Assembly (NCBI GenBank): GCA_007693395.1
Contig: REDS01000119.1
Span: 1-64,000 of the forward strand
DNA length: 64,000 nucleotides
Origin: Balneolaceae bacterium
Lineage (GTDB): Bacteria; Bacteroidota; Rhodothermia; Balneolales; Balneolaceae
Direction: 5' to 3'
In this document: piece after piece, positions 25,289 to 34,027 of the stretch
Layout: every line of letters starts with the position of its first letter
Numbering within the stretch: the stretch's first letter is position 1
The notes under the pieces: model-generated
What the model was told of the DNA's origin: nothing
The model's input: only the letters and a program-made list of their open reading frames with translations
The model's database searches: none
Made by a program: the position numbers and the translations under genes

Positions 25289-26394
25289 TCTGATACAAAC
25301 TGATATAGATTTTCGGCATCCAGTTTGTTCAGCCCTTCAATCAGCGTGGTATTGGCCTTTGGAAACGGATACTTGTTGATCTCCTCCAAAGAGACCCAGC
25401 GGATCTCCTGGCTCGATTTTGGCTGCGGTATACCATCAACAATTTTACACCAGTACGCATGCAGTGTAATTTTGAAATGGGAGTAGGCGTGTTTCAGCTC
25501 CATAAATTTATTACAGACCTTTACCTCAACTCCAAGTTCTTCTTTCAGCTCTCTGGCTACGGCTTGCTGCAAACCCTCTGCGGTTTTCTTTTTGCCGCCG
25601 GGAAATTCCCACAGCCCGCCCAGCATGCTATCCTCAGGACGCAGAGCAATCAGGAATTCTCCGGTTTTATTTACAATAATTCCCACGGTAATCTGGTGAT
25701 GCGGTACTTTTTTAGCTTTCGACTTGTAAGGAATCACTTCTGTTTTTGCGCTGTTGTAAGCCATACAGCGCACCGAAAGCGGGCAAGAATTACAAGCAGG
25801 CTGTTTTGGTGTGCAGACGGTGGCACCAAGCTCCATCATGGCCTGGTTAAAATCACCGGGACTATCTTCAGGTATCAAACCATCAACAATTTCCTGCACG
25901 CGGTTTTTTGTACGGGTGCTTCTGATGTCATCCTCAATGCCTAAATAGCGGGTAACTACACGGATTACATTTCCATCAACAACCGCATACTTCTTTTGAA
26001 AAGCTATACTCAAAATGGCGGCCGAAGTGTAGGGGCCAACTCCTTTCAGTGACGAGATCTCCTGATGTGTATCGGGAATGATTCCATCAAAAAAATCTAC
26101 AACATGCTTGGCGGCATAATGCAGATTTCTGCCGCGGCTGTAATAGCCAAGGCCCTCCCAAAGCTTTAATACCTGCTGTTGATCGGCATCTGCAAGATCT
26201 TGAACAGTTGGGAATGTCTTCAGAAATCGGTGGTAGTAGGGAATCACCGTATCAACCCTTGTCTGCTGAAGCATGATCTCAGAGATCCAGATGGCGTAGG
26301 GATCAGCCGTGTTTCGCCACGGCAAATCCCGTTTGTTCTGCCGGTACCAATCAATCAGGTTTTCCGAAAAGAGGCTGTTTTCAGTAGAGCTCAT
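25285..26394 (-). CDS. mutY: A/G-specific adenine glycosylase
   Basis: 369 aa from the ATG at 26394; a TTG seven codons upstream (26415) is also open. It removes A paired with 8-oxoG or G. The HhH-GPD core has WISEIMLQQTRVDTVIPYY, LWEGLGYYSRGRNLHYAA, SLKGVGPYTSAAILSIAF and the catalytic aspartate in VVDGNVIRV. A 4Fe-4S loop, C-x6-C-x2-C-x5-C, is intact (CTPKQPACNSCPLSVRC). The C-terminal MutT-like domain keeps a full Nudix-box pattern (GGKKKTAE, then REL-x-EE-LG). It overlaps the upstream propeller gene by 14 bases. Confidence 0.95.
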   Translation of the reverse strand: MSSTENSLFSENLIDWYRQNKRDLPWRNTADPYAIWISEIMLQQTRVDTVIPYYHRFLKTFPTVQDLADADQQQVLKLWEGLGYYSRGRNLHYAAKHVVDFFDGIIPDTHQEISSLKGVGPYTSAAILSIAFQKKYAVVDGNVIRVVTRYLGIEDDIRSTRTKNRVQEIVDGLIPEDSPGDFNQAMMELGATVCTPKQPACNSCPLSVRCMAYNSAKTEVIPYKSKAKKVPHHQITVGIIVNKTGEFLIALRPEDSMLGGLWEFPGGKKKTAEGLQQAVARELKEELGVEVKVCNKFMELKHAYSHFKITLHAYWCKIVDGIPQPKSSQEIRWVSLEEINKYPFPKANTTLIEGLNKLDAENLYQFVSE

Positions 26395-27913
26395 CGTCAA
26401 GCGGCTCTTCTTCAATTTCTATCACGTTGATGGTAAAATTCTGAGAAGCAGCTGCACCATATTGATCGGTGGCAATCACCTGAAATTTGTGGCCGCCGAC
26501 TTGCCGAACGTTTGGTGTCCAGTTGAAAACTCCCGTACGCTCATTGATGGATGCGCCATCTGGCATATCAACACCGAGATAACGGATAAGGCTCTGATCC
26601 ATACCATCCGGGTCGATGGCATTAATCTGCAGGTCGAAAGCTTCATCAACAGCAATGGTAATTGGCCGTACAGCCGTAAATCTTGGTGGTGAGTTGAACG
26701 GACGGAGGTCAATGGTGAATGAGGTGCTGTCTGTCTCGCCAACGGCTGATGTGGCAATGATGGTGACATTGTGCCGGCCGGTTTGCCCGGTTGCTGGCTG
26801 CCAGAAGAACGATTTTCCCCGAATGCGTGCATTATTAAAAGATGCTGTATAGCTGATTGAAACTTGTGAAGGATCGGTTTGTGATTCGAACTCAATTGGC
26901 AGAAGCAATGGTCTCGGGAATGGTAAAACTACATTTTGGATCGGTTTGAGCCGTAAAAATGCAGAAGCCTGTGGCCTGCTGTCTGATTGTTCTCTGCTTA
27001 AAACAGGAGCAAGGCTGCCGAATTCTGTAAGCCACAGATTATCTTCGGAAACCGTAAAAAAGTTACCTGCCTGTCTGTTCGATCGCCAGATATCCATATC
27101 ACCGCCCACCTGGCCTCTCCATACTTCGCCACTTTCGGTTCGGGCTATCATCAGTCCGTTCCATGTGTCAAATCGTTCAACTTCACCCGAAAGCTGGGCA
27201 ACGGTGCGTGTATTTCCGTCGGAATTGATGAGGAAAATTCTGCCTGAACTGTCGCTACCGTAGAGTTCGTCATCAAGAAGCCAAAGTTTTGATGTGCTTC
27301 GGTTTATCTGCACTCTCTGCCTATTGGTTACCTCTTCTTCAGAAATTTCGTAGATCAGGATTTGGTTATCGCTATTTAGCGCATAGAGTGTGCGGCGGCC
27401 ATCCGATTCAAGATCACGAATGTTTTCACTGCTTTCAATCATATTCACATCGGTATCTACACTCTCAGGTGTTTCCAGGCTGATGGTGCCCAGCCCGTTA
27501 GAACCCATAGCAATAAACAGCTGCTGCCCAATTCGCTTAACCGATAATGGGAGCGCGGGGAGCATTGTTGATGAATACACCCCAAGAACAGATGTTGGTT
27601 CAATTACAGTAAGTCTTCTGCCGGTTCCGTAGAGATACGCAAAACGGATATCACTTTCCAGAACGTTGCCACGCTGCTGCATGCCGGTAGATGAATAGAG
27701 CCACTGCAGTGAATCGGCATGTGCGCGAAAAACCACCAAACCCTCACTTTCAGATAGAACATATAGATGGGTTACCGAGCTGTTAAGGTTTTTGATGTCT
27801 GGGATTTGAATCTGCCGGCTCAGATCTTTCTGCAACTGTGCCGTTGCAAGGCCACTGAGGCCAAGAAAAATCAGAGAAAAGATGAGTAGTAGCTTTGTCT
27901 GTAGTAATTGCAT
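26381..27913 (-). CDS. Secreted beta-propeller protein with two Ig/cadherin-like domains
   Basis: 510 aa with a signal peptide (LLLIFSLIFLGLSGLATAQ). Residues about 40-320 are a run of short beta-rich blades (SSVTHLYVLSESEGLVVFRA, RTLYALNSDNQILIYEIS, KLWLLDDELYGSDSSGRIFL). Two putative Ig/cadherin-like domains follow at about 335-500, each with the PRFTAVRPITIAVDE ... TWTPNxRQVGxHKFxVxAT-type pattern. The C-terminus is acidic (EIEEEPLDDELY), with no clear sorting domain. No enzyme residues seen. It is 6 bases from the SDR gene and overlaps mutY, so it is in their operon although functionally unrelated. Confidence 0.75.
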   Translation of the reverse strand: MQLLQTKLLLIFSLIFLGLSGLATAQLQKDLSRQIQIPDIKNLNSSVTHLYVLSESEGLVVFRAHADSLQWLYSSTGMQQRGNVLESDIRFAYLYGTGRRLTVIEPTSVLGVYSSTMLPALPLSVKRIGQQLFIAMGSNGLGTISLETPESVDTDVNMIESSENIRDLESDGRRTLYALNSDNQILIYEISEEEVTNRQRVQINRSTSKLWLLDDELYGSDSSGRIFLINSDGNTRTVAQLSGEVERFDTWNGLMIARTESGEVWRGQVGGDMDIWRSNRQAGNFFTVSEDNLWLTEFGSLAPVLSREQSDSRPQASAFLRLKPIQNVVLPFPRPLLLPIEFESQTDPSQVSISYTASFNNARIRGKSFFWQPATGQTGRHNVTIIATSAVGETDSTSFTIDLRPFNSPPRFTAVRPITIAVDEAFDLQINAIDPDGMDQSLIRYLGVDMPDGASINERTGVFNWTPNVRQVGGHKFQVIATDQYGAAASQNFTINVIEIEEEPLDDELY

Positions 27914-27919
27914 AAACGT

Positions 27920-28894
27920 TTATAACCAATTATGTTTTTTATACCATCTCAGAGTTCTGGAAATACCTTCTTCAAGAGAATATTTCGGCTGATAACCAAG
28001 CTCATCTGCGGCTTTTTGATGGGAGCAGGTCCACTCGAGTATCATTTCGTTTGCTTTTTCCCGATTTATAACGGGATATGAACCAAAAAATGACGCTGAT
28101 GTTTCGATTACTCCGGCAATTTTTTTTACCCAGTTAGGGGGGATTTTTATTGAAGTAACATTCCTGTTCAAAACAGTTGTAACAATATCCCTTATATGGT
28201 TCCAGTTTGCAACTTCTCCTCCGCTGATAAAGTAGGTATGCACACCTTTTTCTGTCTGTTCTGCAGCCTTCATGATGCCCTGAATCAAATCAGTCACGTA
28301 GATTATAGATAACCGTGGGTGCTCACCATCACCAACGATAGGTGCAATTCCTTTGCTCATCATTTTGAAGAGGGTAAAAATCTGATCTTCACGGGGCCCG
28401 TAAACTGCCGGTGGCCTTAAAATGGTGATTGACATATCGGGATCGGCAAGATCATGGATCATTGTTTCCATCTCTTTTTTTGAGTGGCCATACATGCTAA
28501 TGGGATTCATGTCATCCAGCTCGGTAAGTGGCGTGCCATTGCTGGGGCCGGCTGCAGCGAGGGATGAGAGAAGCACAATTTTTTTTACGCCGGCTTTTTT
28601 TGCGAGGCGAATCAGGTTTTCGGTGGCATCAACGTTGGCATGGGTAAACTCTTTTTTTGATGGTGCTTTAACAATAGCTGCCAGGTGAAAAATGATGTCT
28701 ATCCCGTCAAGAGCCTCTTCTATGGTTCTTATGGAGTGAAGATCGCCGCTTACTTTTTTGAACTCTTTACCCTCGAGCCACTTTTCATTACTGCGAACAA
28801 GGCATTTTACCTCGCCAACACTTTTGCTCGTAATTAAACTGTCTGCAAGATGGCTGCCTATAAAACCGGTTCCACCGGTAACAAATACATTCAT
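27920..28894 (-). CDS. Extended SDR: NAD-dependent epimerase/dehydratase or ketosphinganine-reductase-like
   Basis: 324 aa. Rossmann motif VTGGTGFIGSHLADSL at the N-terminus, then IIFHLAAIVKAPS, a VLLSSLAAAGPS serine and the YGHSKKEME Tyr-Lys pair, with RPPAVYGPRE and YVTDLIQGI as in nucleotide-sugar epimerases. Extended SDRs of this group include sugar epimerases and, in Caulobacter, the ceramide-pathway reductase CerR (established for that organism). It sits next to two glycosyltransferases and the oxoamine synthase, but divergently from them. The substrate cannot be set from sequence alone. Confidence 0.85.
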   Translation of the reverse strand: MNVFVTGGTGFIGSHLADSLITSKSVGEVKCLVRSNEKWLEGKEFKKVSGDLHSIRTIEEALDGIDIIFHLAAIVKAPSKKEFTHANVDATENLIRLAKKAGVKKIVLLSSLAAAGPSNGTPLTELDDMNPISMYGHSKKEMETMIHDLADPDMSITILRPPAVYGPREDQIFTLFKMMSKGIAPIVGDGEHPRLSIIYVTDLIQGIMKAAEQTEKGVHTYFISGGEVANWNHIRDIVTTVLNRNVTSIKIPPNWVKKIAGVIETSASFFGSYPVINREKANEMILEWTCSHQKAADELGYQPKYSLEEGISRTLRWYKKHNWL

Positions 28895-29104
28895 TATCTT
28901 TGTATATTCATTGGCCTGAAATTAAAATTGCGCTTAAAAATGTCTGCTGATTCCATAACCGTTATTTTCTGAAACAAAGGCATAAGATACTGTGTTCATC
29001 AATAAAAAGATAAACACCGAACCTGCTAAAAATGGATCAGTATTAGCTAACAAAACAGATATCTGCCGGATGTACATGTTGAAAAATGAAATGCCACAGG
29101 GGAA

Positions 29105-30244
29105 ATGAGCCGGTTTAAAGTAGCTCTTTTTACCGGTAACTATAATCACATTCGCGACGGGGTTTCACTTACCCTGAACCGTCTTGTTGCCTATTTGTTG
29201 GAGAATGATATTGAAGTGTTGGTGTTTGGCCCAACAATTGATGAACCAGCTCTTGATCACAGTGGGACTTTGATTTCAGTTCCATCGATGAAACTCCCCG
29301 GCCGACCGGAGTACCGTTTTTCCAGATCATTCCCGGGTGAACAGAAGCAAAAACTCAGGGAATTTAATCCGGATATCACCCACATTGCCACTCCCGATCT
29401 GCTTGGCTACAAGGCGTTGAAGTGGGCCATTAAGCATAACAAGCCCGTTGTTTCTTCTTATCATACACACTTCTCAAGTTATCTGAAATATTACAAAATT
29501 TCGCTGCTTGAACCGGCAATGTGGAAATACCTTTCCTGGTTTTACAGAAAGTGTAAACTTGTATTTGTTCCATCACCCTCGATGCAGGAGATTCTTGAAG
29601 AGAAAAAAATTGAAACGGATTTCAGGATCTGGGCACGCGGAATTGAAAGCAAGATATTTAATCCTCAAAGAAGGAGTGATGAATGGCGAAAAAAGCACGG
29701 CTTTGAGCCGGATGATATTGTGATTACGTTTATTTCGCGGTTAGTTTGGGAGAAGAACCTGAAACTCTTTGCTGATGTGGTGAATAAAATCACAAAAAAA
29801 AGAGAATATGCGAGAGCATTGATTGTGGGTGACGGCCCGGCAATGAGCGAAATGAAAGAGCTGATGCCGGATACCGTGTTTACAGGGTTTCTGGGAGGAA
29901 CTGACCTTGCAACAGCATACGCAAGCAGCGATATCTTCTTCTTTCCGTCGGATACGGAAACTTTCGGCAATGTGACACTCGAAGCAATGGCAAGTGGGTT
30001 GCCGGCAGTAGTTGCCGATGCAACTGGCAGCAGATCACTGGTGGAGGATGGCAAGAATGGATTTGTAATACCTGTTGAAAGCACCGATAAATTCTATACA
30101 TTCATTGATAAACTGGTGACTGATTCAGAACTGCGGAAACGCATGGGGCAAGTTGGTCTGGAGAAATCAAAAAGCTACAGCTGGGATGCTATTAACAACA
30201 ATTTGGTGGGATACTACCGGGAAGTTTTAAAAGGAAAAGGCTAA
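29105..30244 (+). CDS. GT4 glycosyltransferase (SqdX/MgtA-like)
   Basis: 379 aa GT-B fold enzyme. N-terminal half: TGNYNHIRDGVSLTLNRL, FGPTIDEPALDHSG, SSYHTHFSSYLKYYK, FVPSPSMQEIL. C-terminal donor-binding half: FISRLVWEKNL, ALIVGDGPAMSEM, FTGFLGGTDLATAYASSDIF, FFPSDTETFGNVTLEAMASG with the E-x7-E retaining signature. Close in style to lipid glycosyltransferases that use GDP-mannose or UDP-sulfoquinovose (inferred from motifs). The stop is 4 bases from the next glycosyltransferase, so they form one operon. Confidence 0.9.
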   Translation: MSRFKVALFTGNYNHIRDGVSLTLNRLVAYLLENDIEVLVFGPTIDEPALDHSGTLISVPSMKLPGRPEYRFSRSFPGEQKQKLREFNPDITHIATPDLLGYKALKWAIKHNKPVVSSYHTHFSSYLKYYKISLLEPAMWKYLSWFYRKCKLVFVPSPSMQEILEEKKIETDFRIWARGIESKIFNPQRRSDEWRKKHGFEPDDIVITFISRLVWEKNLKLFADVVNKITKKREYARALIVGDGPAMSEMKELMPDTVFTGFLGGTDLATAYASSDIFFFPSDTETFGNVTLEAMASGLPAVVADATGSRSLVEDGKNGFVIPVESTDKFYTFIDKLVTDSELRKRMGQVGLEKSKSYSWDAINNNLVGYYREVLKGKG

Positions 30245-30248
30245 TACA

Positions 30249-31361
30249 TTGCGCATTCTTTACATCTCACATCTTCATCCGCCTAAAAACAAGCCGTTAA
30301 AGAGTATCGGGGGAATGCAGAACGTAAGTTTGCAAATGATGAAATCGATGAAGCGTAGGGATGATCTTGAAATAGAGGCCATTATCCTCCATTCATCCTG
30401 GCGGTTTATCGGTATTAAGACATTCTTTTTTCTGGTAAGGCTTCTTTGGAGAATACCCTTGTCCGTGAAACGGTTTAAGCCGGATGTAATTCTTTTCTCA
30501 TCCATGGTAACATCAGGTGTGCTGCCGGCAATGATTCGTAAACCAACGGTGCCATGCGTTACCATTAATCATGGGCAGGATGTTACACTTCCCAATCCAA
30601 TCTACCAATGGTATGTACCAAAAATTTTTAAAAACCTTAGTGGTGTAATTTCGGTTTCATCAGCTACAAGACAGGCATCTATAGACAGGGGTATGCCACC
30701 GGATAAAGGCAGGGCGCTATTTAATGGTTTTGATGCTTCATCAGATAGAATTCAACCCGAAAAACCGGCAGCACGCAGAATGCTGGAAAAAGAGTTTGGG
30801 ATTAACCTTGCGGAATCTAAGATTTTGTTAACTGTTGGCAGGCATGTAAAGAGAAAAGGCCATGAGTGGTTTATAAGAGAGGCATTTGGAAGGATACAAT
30901 CGGATGTTGTTTACATAATTGTTGGGGACGGGCCGGAACTGGATAATATTATTTTAGCCAAAGAGCAGTGCGGCAGGGGGGAGAAAATTGTATTAACGGG
31001 CAGATTACCGATTGAAATGCTGCAGGTATGCTATGCAGCAGCTGATATTTTTATAATGCCCAACATACCGGTAGAAGGAGATATGGAAGGTTTTGGAATT
31101 GTTCTTCTTGAAGCAAATAAATCAGGAGTACCGGCTGTGGCCTCAGATCTCGAGGGAATTAAAGATGTAATTAAACAGGGTGTGAATGGTTATCGCCTGC
31201 CACATGGTAATGCAGAGGCATTTGCCGAAAAAATTGATGAGATACTGGCCGGTGAACTGAAGAGACTCTCAAAAACAAGCAGAGAGTATGTAATGAATAC
31301 ATTTACCTGGGATGCCGTAGTAGAAAACTATGTTTCTTTTCTCCGATCTGTGAATGAATAA
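30249..31361 (+). CDS. GT4 glycosyltransferase
   Basis: 370 aa from a TTG at 30249. GT-B fold with ISHLHPPKNKPLKSIGGMQN near the N-terminus, TINHGQDVTLPN, VSSATRQASIDRGMP, TVGRHVKRKGHEWF, YIIVGDGPELDNI, LTGRLPIEMLQVCYAAADIF and EGDMEGFGIVLLEANKSG in the C-half. An uncleaved hydrophobic stretch (FFFLVRLLWRIPLSVKRF) suggests membrane contact. The acceptor is not known. With the preceding GT it could add two sugars in sequence to a lipid or polysaccharide. Confidence 0.88.
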   Translation: MRILYISHLHPPKNKPLKSIGGMQNVSLQMMKSMKRRDDLEIEAIILHSSWRFIGIKTFFFLVRLLWRIPLSVKRFKPDVILFSSMVTSGVLPAMIRKPTVPCVTINHGQDVTLPNPIYQWYVPKIFKNLSGVISVSSATRQASIDRGMPPDKGRALFNGFDASSDRIQPEKPAARRMLEKEFGINLAESKILLTVGRHVKRKGHEWFIREAFGRIQSDVVYIIVGDGPELDNIILAKEQCGRGEKIVLTGRLPIEMLQVCYAAADIFIMPNIPVEGDMEGFGIVLLEANKSGVPAVASDLEGIKDVIKQGVNGYRLPHGNAEAFAEKIDEILAGELKRLSKTSREYVMNTFTWDAVVENYVSFLRSVNE

Positions 31362-31381
31362 ACGCTTTGTTACGTTGTGAA

Positions 31382-31412
31382 TTTGATTGAATTAGATATC
31401 TCGGTATATTTA
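31382..31412 (+). promoter_or_regulatory. Bacteroidota-type promoter for the oxoamine synthase
   Basis: TTTG at 31382-31385 and TATATTTA at 31405-31412 are 19 bases apart, matching TTTG-N19-TAnnTTTG with one mismatch. It lies just after the glycosyltransferase stop, giving the lipid genes their own start. Transcription would begin near 31418, which would favour the second ATG (31445) of the synthase as the true start. Confidence 0.55.
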
Positions 31413-31426
31413 CCTGTTTAATGTGA

Positions 31427-32689
31427 ATGCAACTACCTCAAATAATGGCCGATACTAAAGCCAACACCTCTTACAGTAAAGTATTTAAGAAAGCTTATGA
31501 CTTTACTATTGCTGAGGATATAAAAAAGCTTGGATTGTACCCCTATTTCAAACCTCTGCAGGCCACTGATGGCACCAGCGTAAATATCGAGGGCAGAGAT
31601 GTTATCATGGCAGGCTCAAATAATTACCTTGGGCTTACAAATGATCCCAGAACTATCGAGGCTGCAAAAAGTGTAATTGATGTATATGGCACCGGCTGTA
31701 CAGGTTCAAGATATCTGAACGGTACATTAGATCTTCACCTTGAACTCGAGGAAAAGCTTGCCAAGTTCATGCGCAAAGAGGCGTGTGTTCTTTTCAGTAC
31801 AGGTTATCAAACCAATGAAGGTTCAATACAGGTAATTGCCGGCAGAAATGATCTTATTTTTTCTGACAGAGACAACCATGCATGCATTGTTGTTGGAACG
31901 CAGGTATCGAATGCAAAAACTATTCGTTATCGCCATAATGATATGGGGCAACTACGCTCTTTACTTGAAAAAGCCGATCCCGAAGCAGGTAAAATTATTG
32001 TAACGGATGGTGTTTTCTCCATGTCTGGCACGCTTGCCAAAGTGCCAGAGCTTGTTGAACTTGCCAACGAATTCGATGCCGGCCTCTACCTTGACGATGC
32101 ACACGCAATTGGTGTGCTTGGTGATGGCGGCCGCGGATCTGCATCCGTTTTCGGTCTGATGGATGAAGTTGATCTGATCAGTGGTACTTTTTCTAAATCA
32201 TTTGCTTCACTCGGTGGTTTTTTAGTAGGGGATAAAACAGTTATTGATTTTATCAGGCATCAGTCGCCCGCTCATATTTTTAGCGCAAGTATGCCACCGG
32301 CAAATGTTGCCACTGTTCTGAAATCACTCGAAATACTTCAGGAAGAACCCTGGAGGCTCGAAAGACTTGAAGAAATTTCGAACTACATGCGCACTGAACT
32401 GCGTAATCTTGGATTCAATGTTTGGTCGAGCCAAACCCCTATCATTCCTGTTGTTGTTGGGGATATGATGCGATGCTTCCAGTTCTGGAAAGATCTCTTT
32501 GAAGAAGGTGTTTATGTAAATGCTGTAGTTCCGCCTGCTGTACCTCAAGGCCAGGCACTTGTTAGAACAAGTTACATGGCAACCCATACCGATGAGCATC
32601 TAAATATGATCCTTGATGCCTTTAGGAAGGTTGGCATTAAGCATGGCATTATAGACGAGAATGGCCAGTCACTGATAAAAGCGGATTAA
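31427..32689 (+). CDS. Alpha-oxoamine synthase, serine palmitoyltransferase or cysteate acyltransferase type
   Basis: 420 aa (402 if from the ATG at 31445). A fold-type I PLP enzyme condensing an amino acid with an acyl-CoA/ACP. The PLP lysine is K257 in GTFSKSFASLGGF. That FSK-x-x-AS-x-GGF form is typical of serine palmitoyltransferase and cysteate-fatty-acyl transferase, whereas BioF and Kbl usually have GTLGKA. Other motifs: NNYLGLTNDPRTIEAA, GTGCTGSRYLNGTLDLHLEL, TDGVFSMSGTLAKVPEL and DDAHAIGVLGDGGRG. I infer the first step of sphingolipid or capnine/sulfonolipid synthesis. Serine versus cysteate cannot be decided from sequence alone. Confidence 0.88.
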   Translation: MQLPQIMADTKANTSYSKVFKKAYDFTIAEDIKKLGLYPYFKPLQATDGTSVNIEGRDVIMAGSNNYLGLTNDPRTIEAAKSVIDVYGTGCTGSRYLNGTLDLHLELEEKLAKFMRKEACVLFSTGYQTNEGSIQVIAGRNDLIFSDRDNHACIVVGTQVSNAKTIRYRHNDMGQLRSLLEKADPEAGKIIVTDGVFSMSGTLAKVPELVELANEFDAGLYLDDAHAIGVLGDGGRGSASVFGLMDEVDLISGTFSKSFASLGGFLVGDKTVIDFIRHQSPAHIFSASMPPANVATVLKSLEILQEEPWRLERLEEISNYMRTELRNLGFNVWSSQTPIIPVVVGDMMRCFQFWKDLFEEGVYVNAVVPPAVPQGQALVRTSYMATHTDEHLNMILDAFRKVGIKHGIIDENGQSLIKAD

Positions 32690-32692
32690 ACC

Positions 32693-33826
32693 GTGAAAAA
32701 GAGGCCCGACACCCATCAGGTAACATTTGTTACCACAAAAGAGGAAAAAAAGAATTTTCTGCATTTTCCTTACAAACATTATAAGAATGATGAGTTTTGG
32801 GTAGCCCCTCTTTTGATTGAGCAAAAAAAGCTCCAGAGTACGGAAAAAAACCCCTTCTTTAATAATGCAGACATCGCATTTTTCTATGCCACTCTGAATA
32901 ACAAACCAGCCGGAAGAATTGCTGCAATTATTGATCACCGCTACAATCGGTTTCACAATACTAAGACCGGCTTTTTTGGATTTTTTGAATCGATTGATAA
33001 AGCTGAGACATCAAACCTGCTTTTTAAAGTAGCAGAAGGGTGGCTGCGGGAAAAAGGAATGGAACAGGTACTTGGGCCTGCAAATCCCGGAATGATGGAT
33101 GAAATCGGGATTTTGGTTGAAGGCTTCGATAAGTATCCTTCTATATTAATGCCCTACAACAAACCCTACTATGATAAGCTGTTGACCGAAGCCGGATATA
33201 AAAAAGAGATGGATCTCCTCACGTACCTTGTTACTCAGGATTCTGTGGACAGAGACAGAGCTAACCGCGCAATGGAGATTGTAAAGAAAAGGCTTCCCGG
33301 AATTACAATACGCAAGATTAAACTGAAAAAAATCAGGGAAGAAGTAACCATTATCCGAGAGATTTTTAACAGTGCATGGAAAAATAACTGGGGCTTTATA
33401 CCGCTAACTACCGAGGAGTTTGATGCACTCGCCGCAGACCTGAAAACCATTGTTGATGATGACTTCGCACACATAGCAGAGATAGATGGCAAGCCGGTTG
33501 GTTTTTCGGTAGCCCTGCCCGACTTTAATCAGATTTTCAGGAAGATGAACGGGCGGCTGCTTCCATTTGGTATTTTTAAAATTTTGTGGAATAAGAGGAA
33601 AATCAACAAAATCAGAACTGCGCTTATGGGCGTTATGCCAGAGTATCAGGGCAGGGGTATTGATGTTCTTTTGCACAGAGAAGCAATAGAAAACGGCCTC
33701 AAAAAAAATGTTTATTCCTCTGAAGTGGGCTGGATCCTCGAAAAAAATATTCAGATGGTAAGGGTAGCTGAAAAAATTGGCGGTACTATAGATAAACGCT
33801 ACAGAATGTATAGCAAGAATCTGTAG
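32693..33826 (+). CDS. GNAT-fold acyltransferase-like protein
   Basis: 377 aa with a GTG start 3 bases after the oxoamine synthase stop. The N-terminal half resembles the long GNAT-like segment (FPYKHYKNDEFWVAPLL, FFYATLNNKPAGRIAAIID, LGPANPGMMDEIGILVEG). The C-terminal half has an acyltransferase core (FAHIAEIDGKPVGFSVALPD, ALMGVMPEYQGRGIDVLLHR, EVGWILEKNIQMVRVAEKIG), where Q-G-R-G is the acyl-CoA phosphate loop. Operon position suggests it may N-acylate the amino lipid made upstream. This is inference; the acceptor and chain length are unknown. Confidence 0.8.
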   Translation: MKKRPDTHQVTFVTTKEEKKNFLHFPYKHYKNDEFWVAPLLIEQKKLQSTEKNPFFNNADIAFFYATLNNKPAGRIAAIIDHRYNRFHNTKTGFFGFFESIDKAETSNLLFKVAEGWLREKGMEQVLGPANPGMMDEIGILVEGFDKYPSILMPYNKPYYDKLLTEAGYKKEMDLLTYLVTQDSVDRDRANRAMEIVKKRLPGITIRKIKLKKIREEVTIIREIFNSAWKNNWGFIPLTTEEFDALAADLKTIVDDDFAHIAEIDGKPVGFSVALPDFNQIFRKMNGRLLPFGIFKILWNKRKINKIRTALMGVMPEYQGRGIDVLLHREAIENGLKKNVYSSEVGWILEKNIQMVRVAEKIGGTIDKRYRMYSKNL

Positions 33827-33916
33827 CATGTATCACATCCTTTAAATAAGCTGTACATCTCAGCGAAATTATTACCAATACGTGCTTGCAATTACCGTTA
33901 AAATCTTTGTGATTTT

Positions 33917-33932
33917 CCGGTTTTTAAACCGG
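33917..33932. promoter_or_regulatory. Palindrome upstream of fumC, possible operator
   Basis: CCGGTTT-TT-AAACCGG has perfect 7-base arms. It lies between a TTTG at 33906 and a TATTTATA at 33933, that is between a possible -33 and -7, where a bound repressor would block transcription. The 23-base spacing is longer than usual, so the promoter reading is tentative. Confidence 0.45.
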
Positions 33933-34027
33933 TATTTATAACGTCTATTTACCTTGTTTTTCTTCAAAATCTGTAAGAAAAAGCCTACCTTGTAAAGACG
34001 TAAAACTAACAAAGGAGAAACATTATC

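Noticed and set aside
28059..28076. CCCGAT...ACGGGAT resembling the repeat core at 16359
   Set aside because: It lies within the SDR coding sequence and is only a partial match; likely coincidence.
28934..29149. 71-codon hydrophobic open frame on the minus strand
   Set aside because: It begins inside the glycosyltransferase gene on the opposite strand and shows no family pattern; likely chance.
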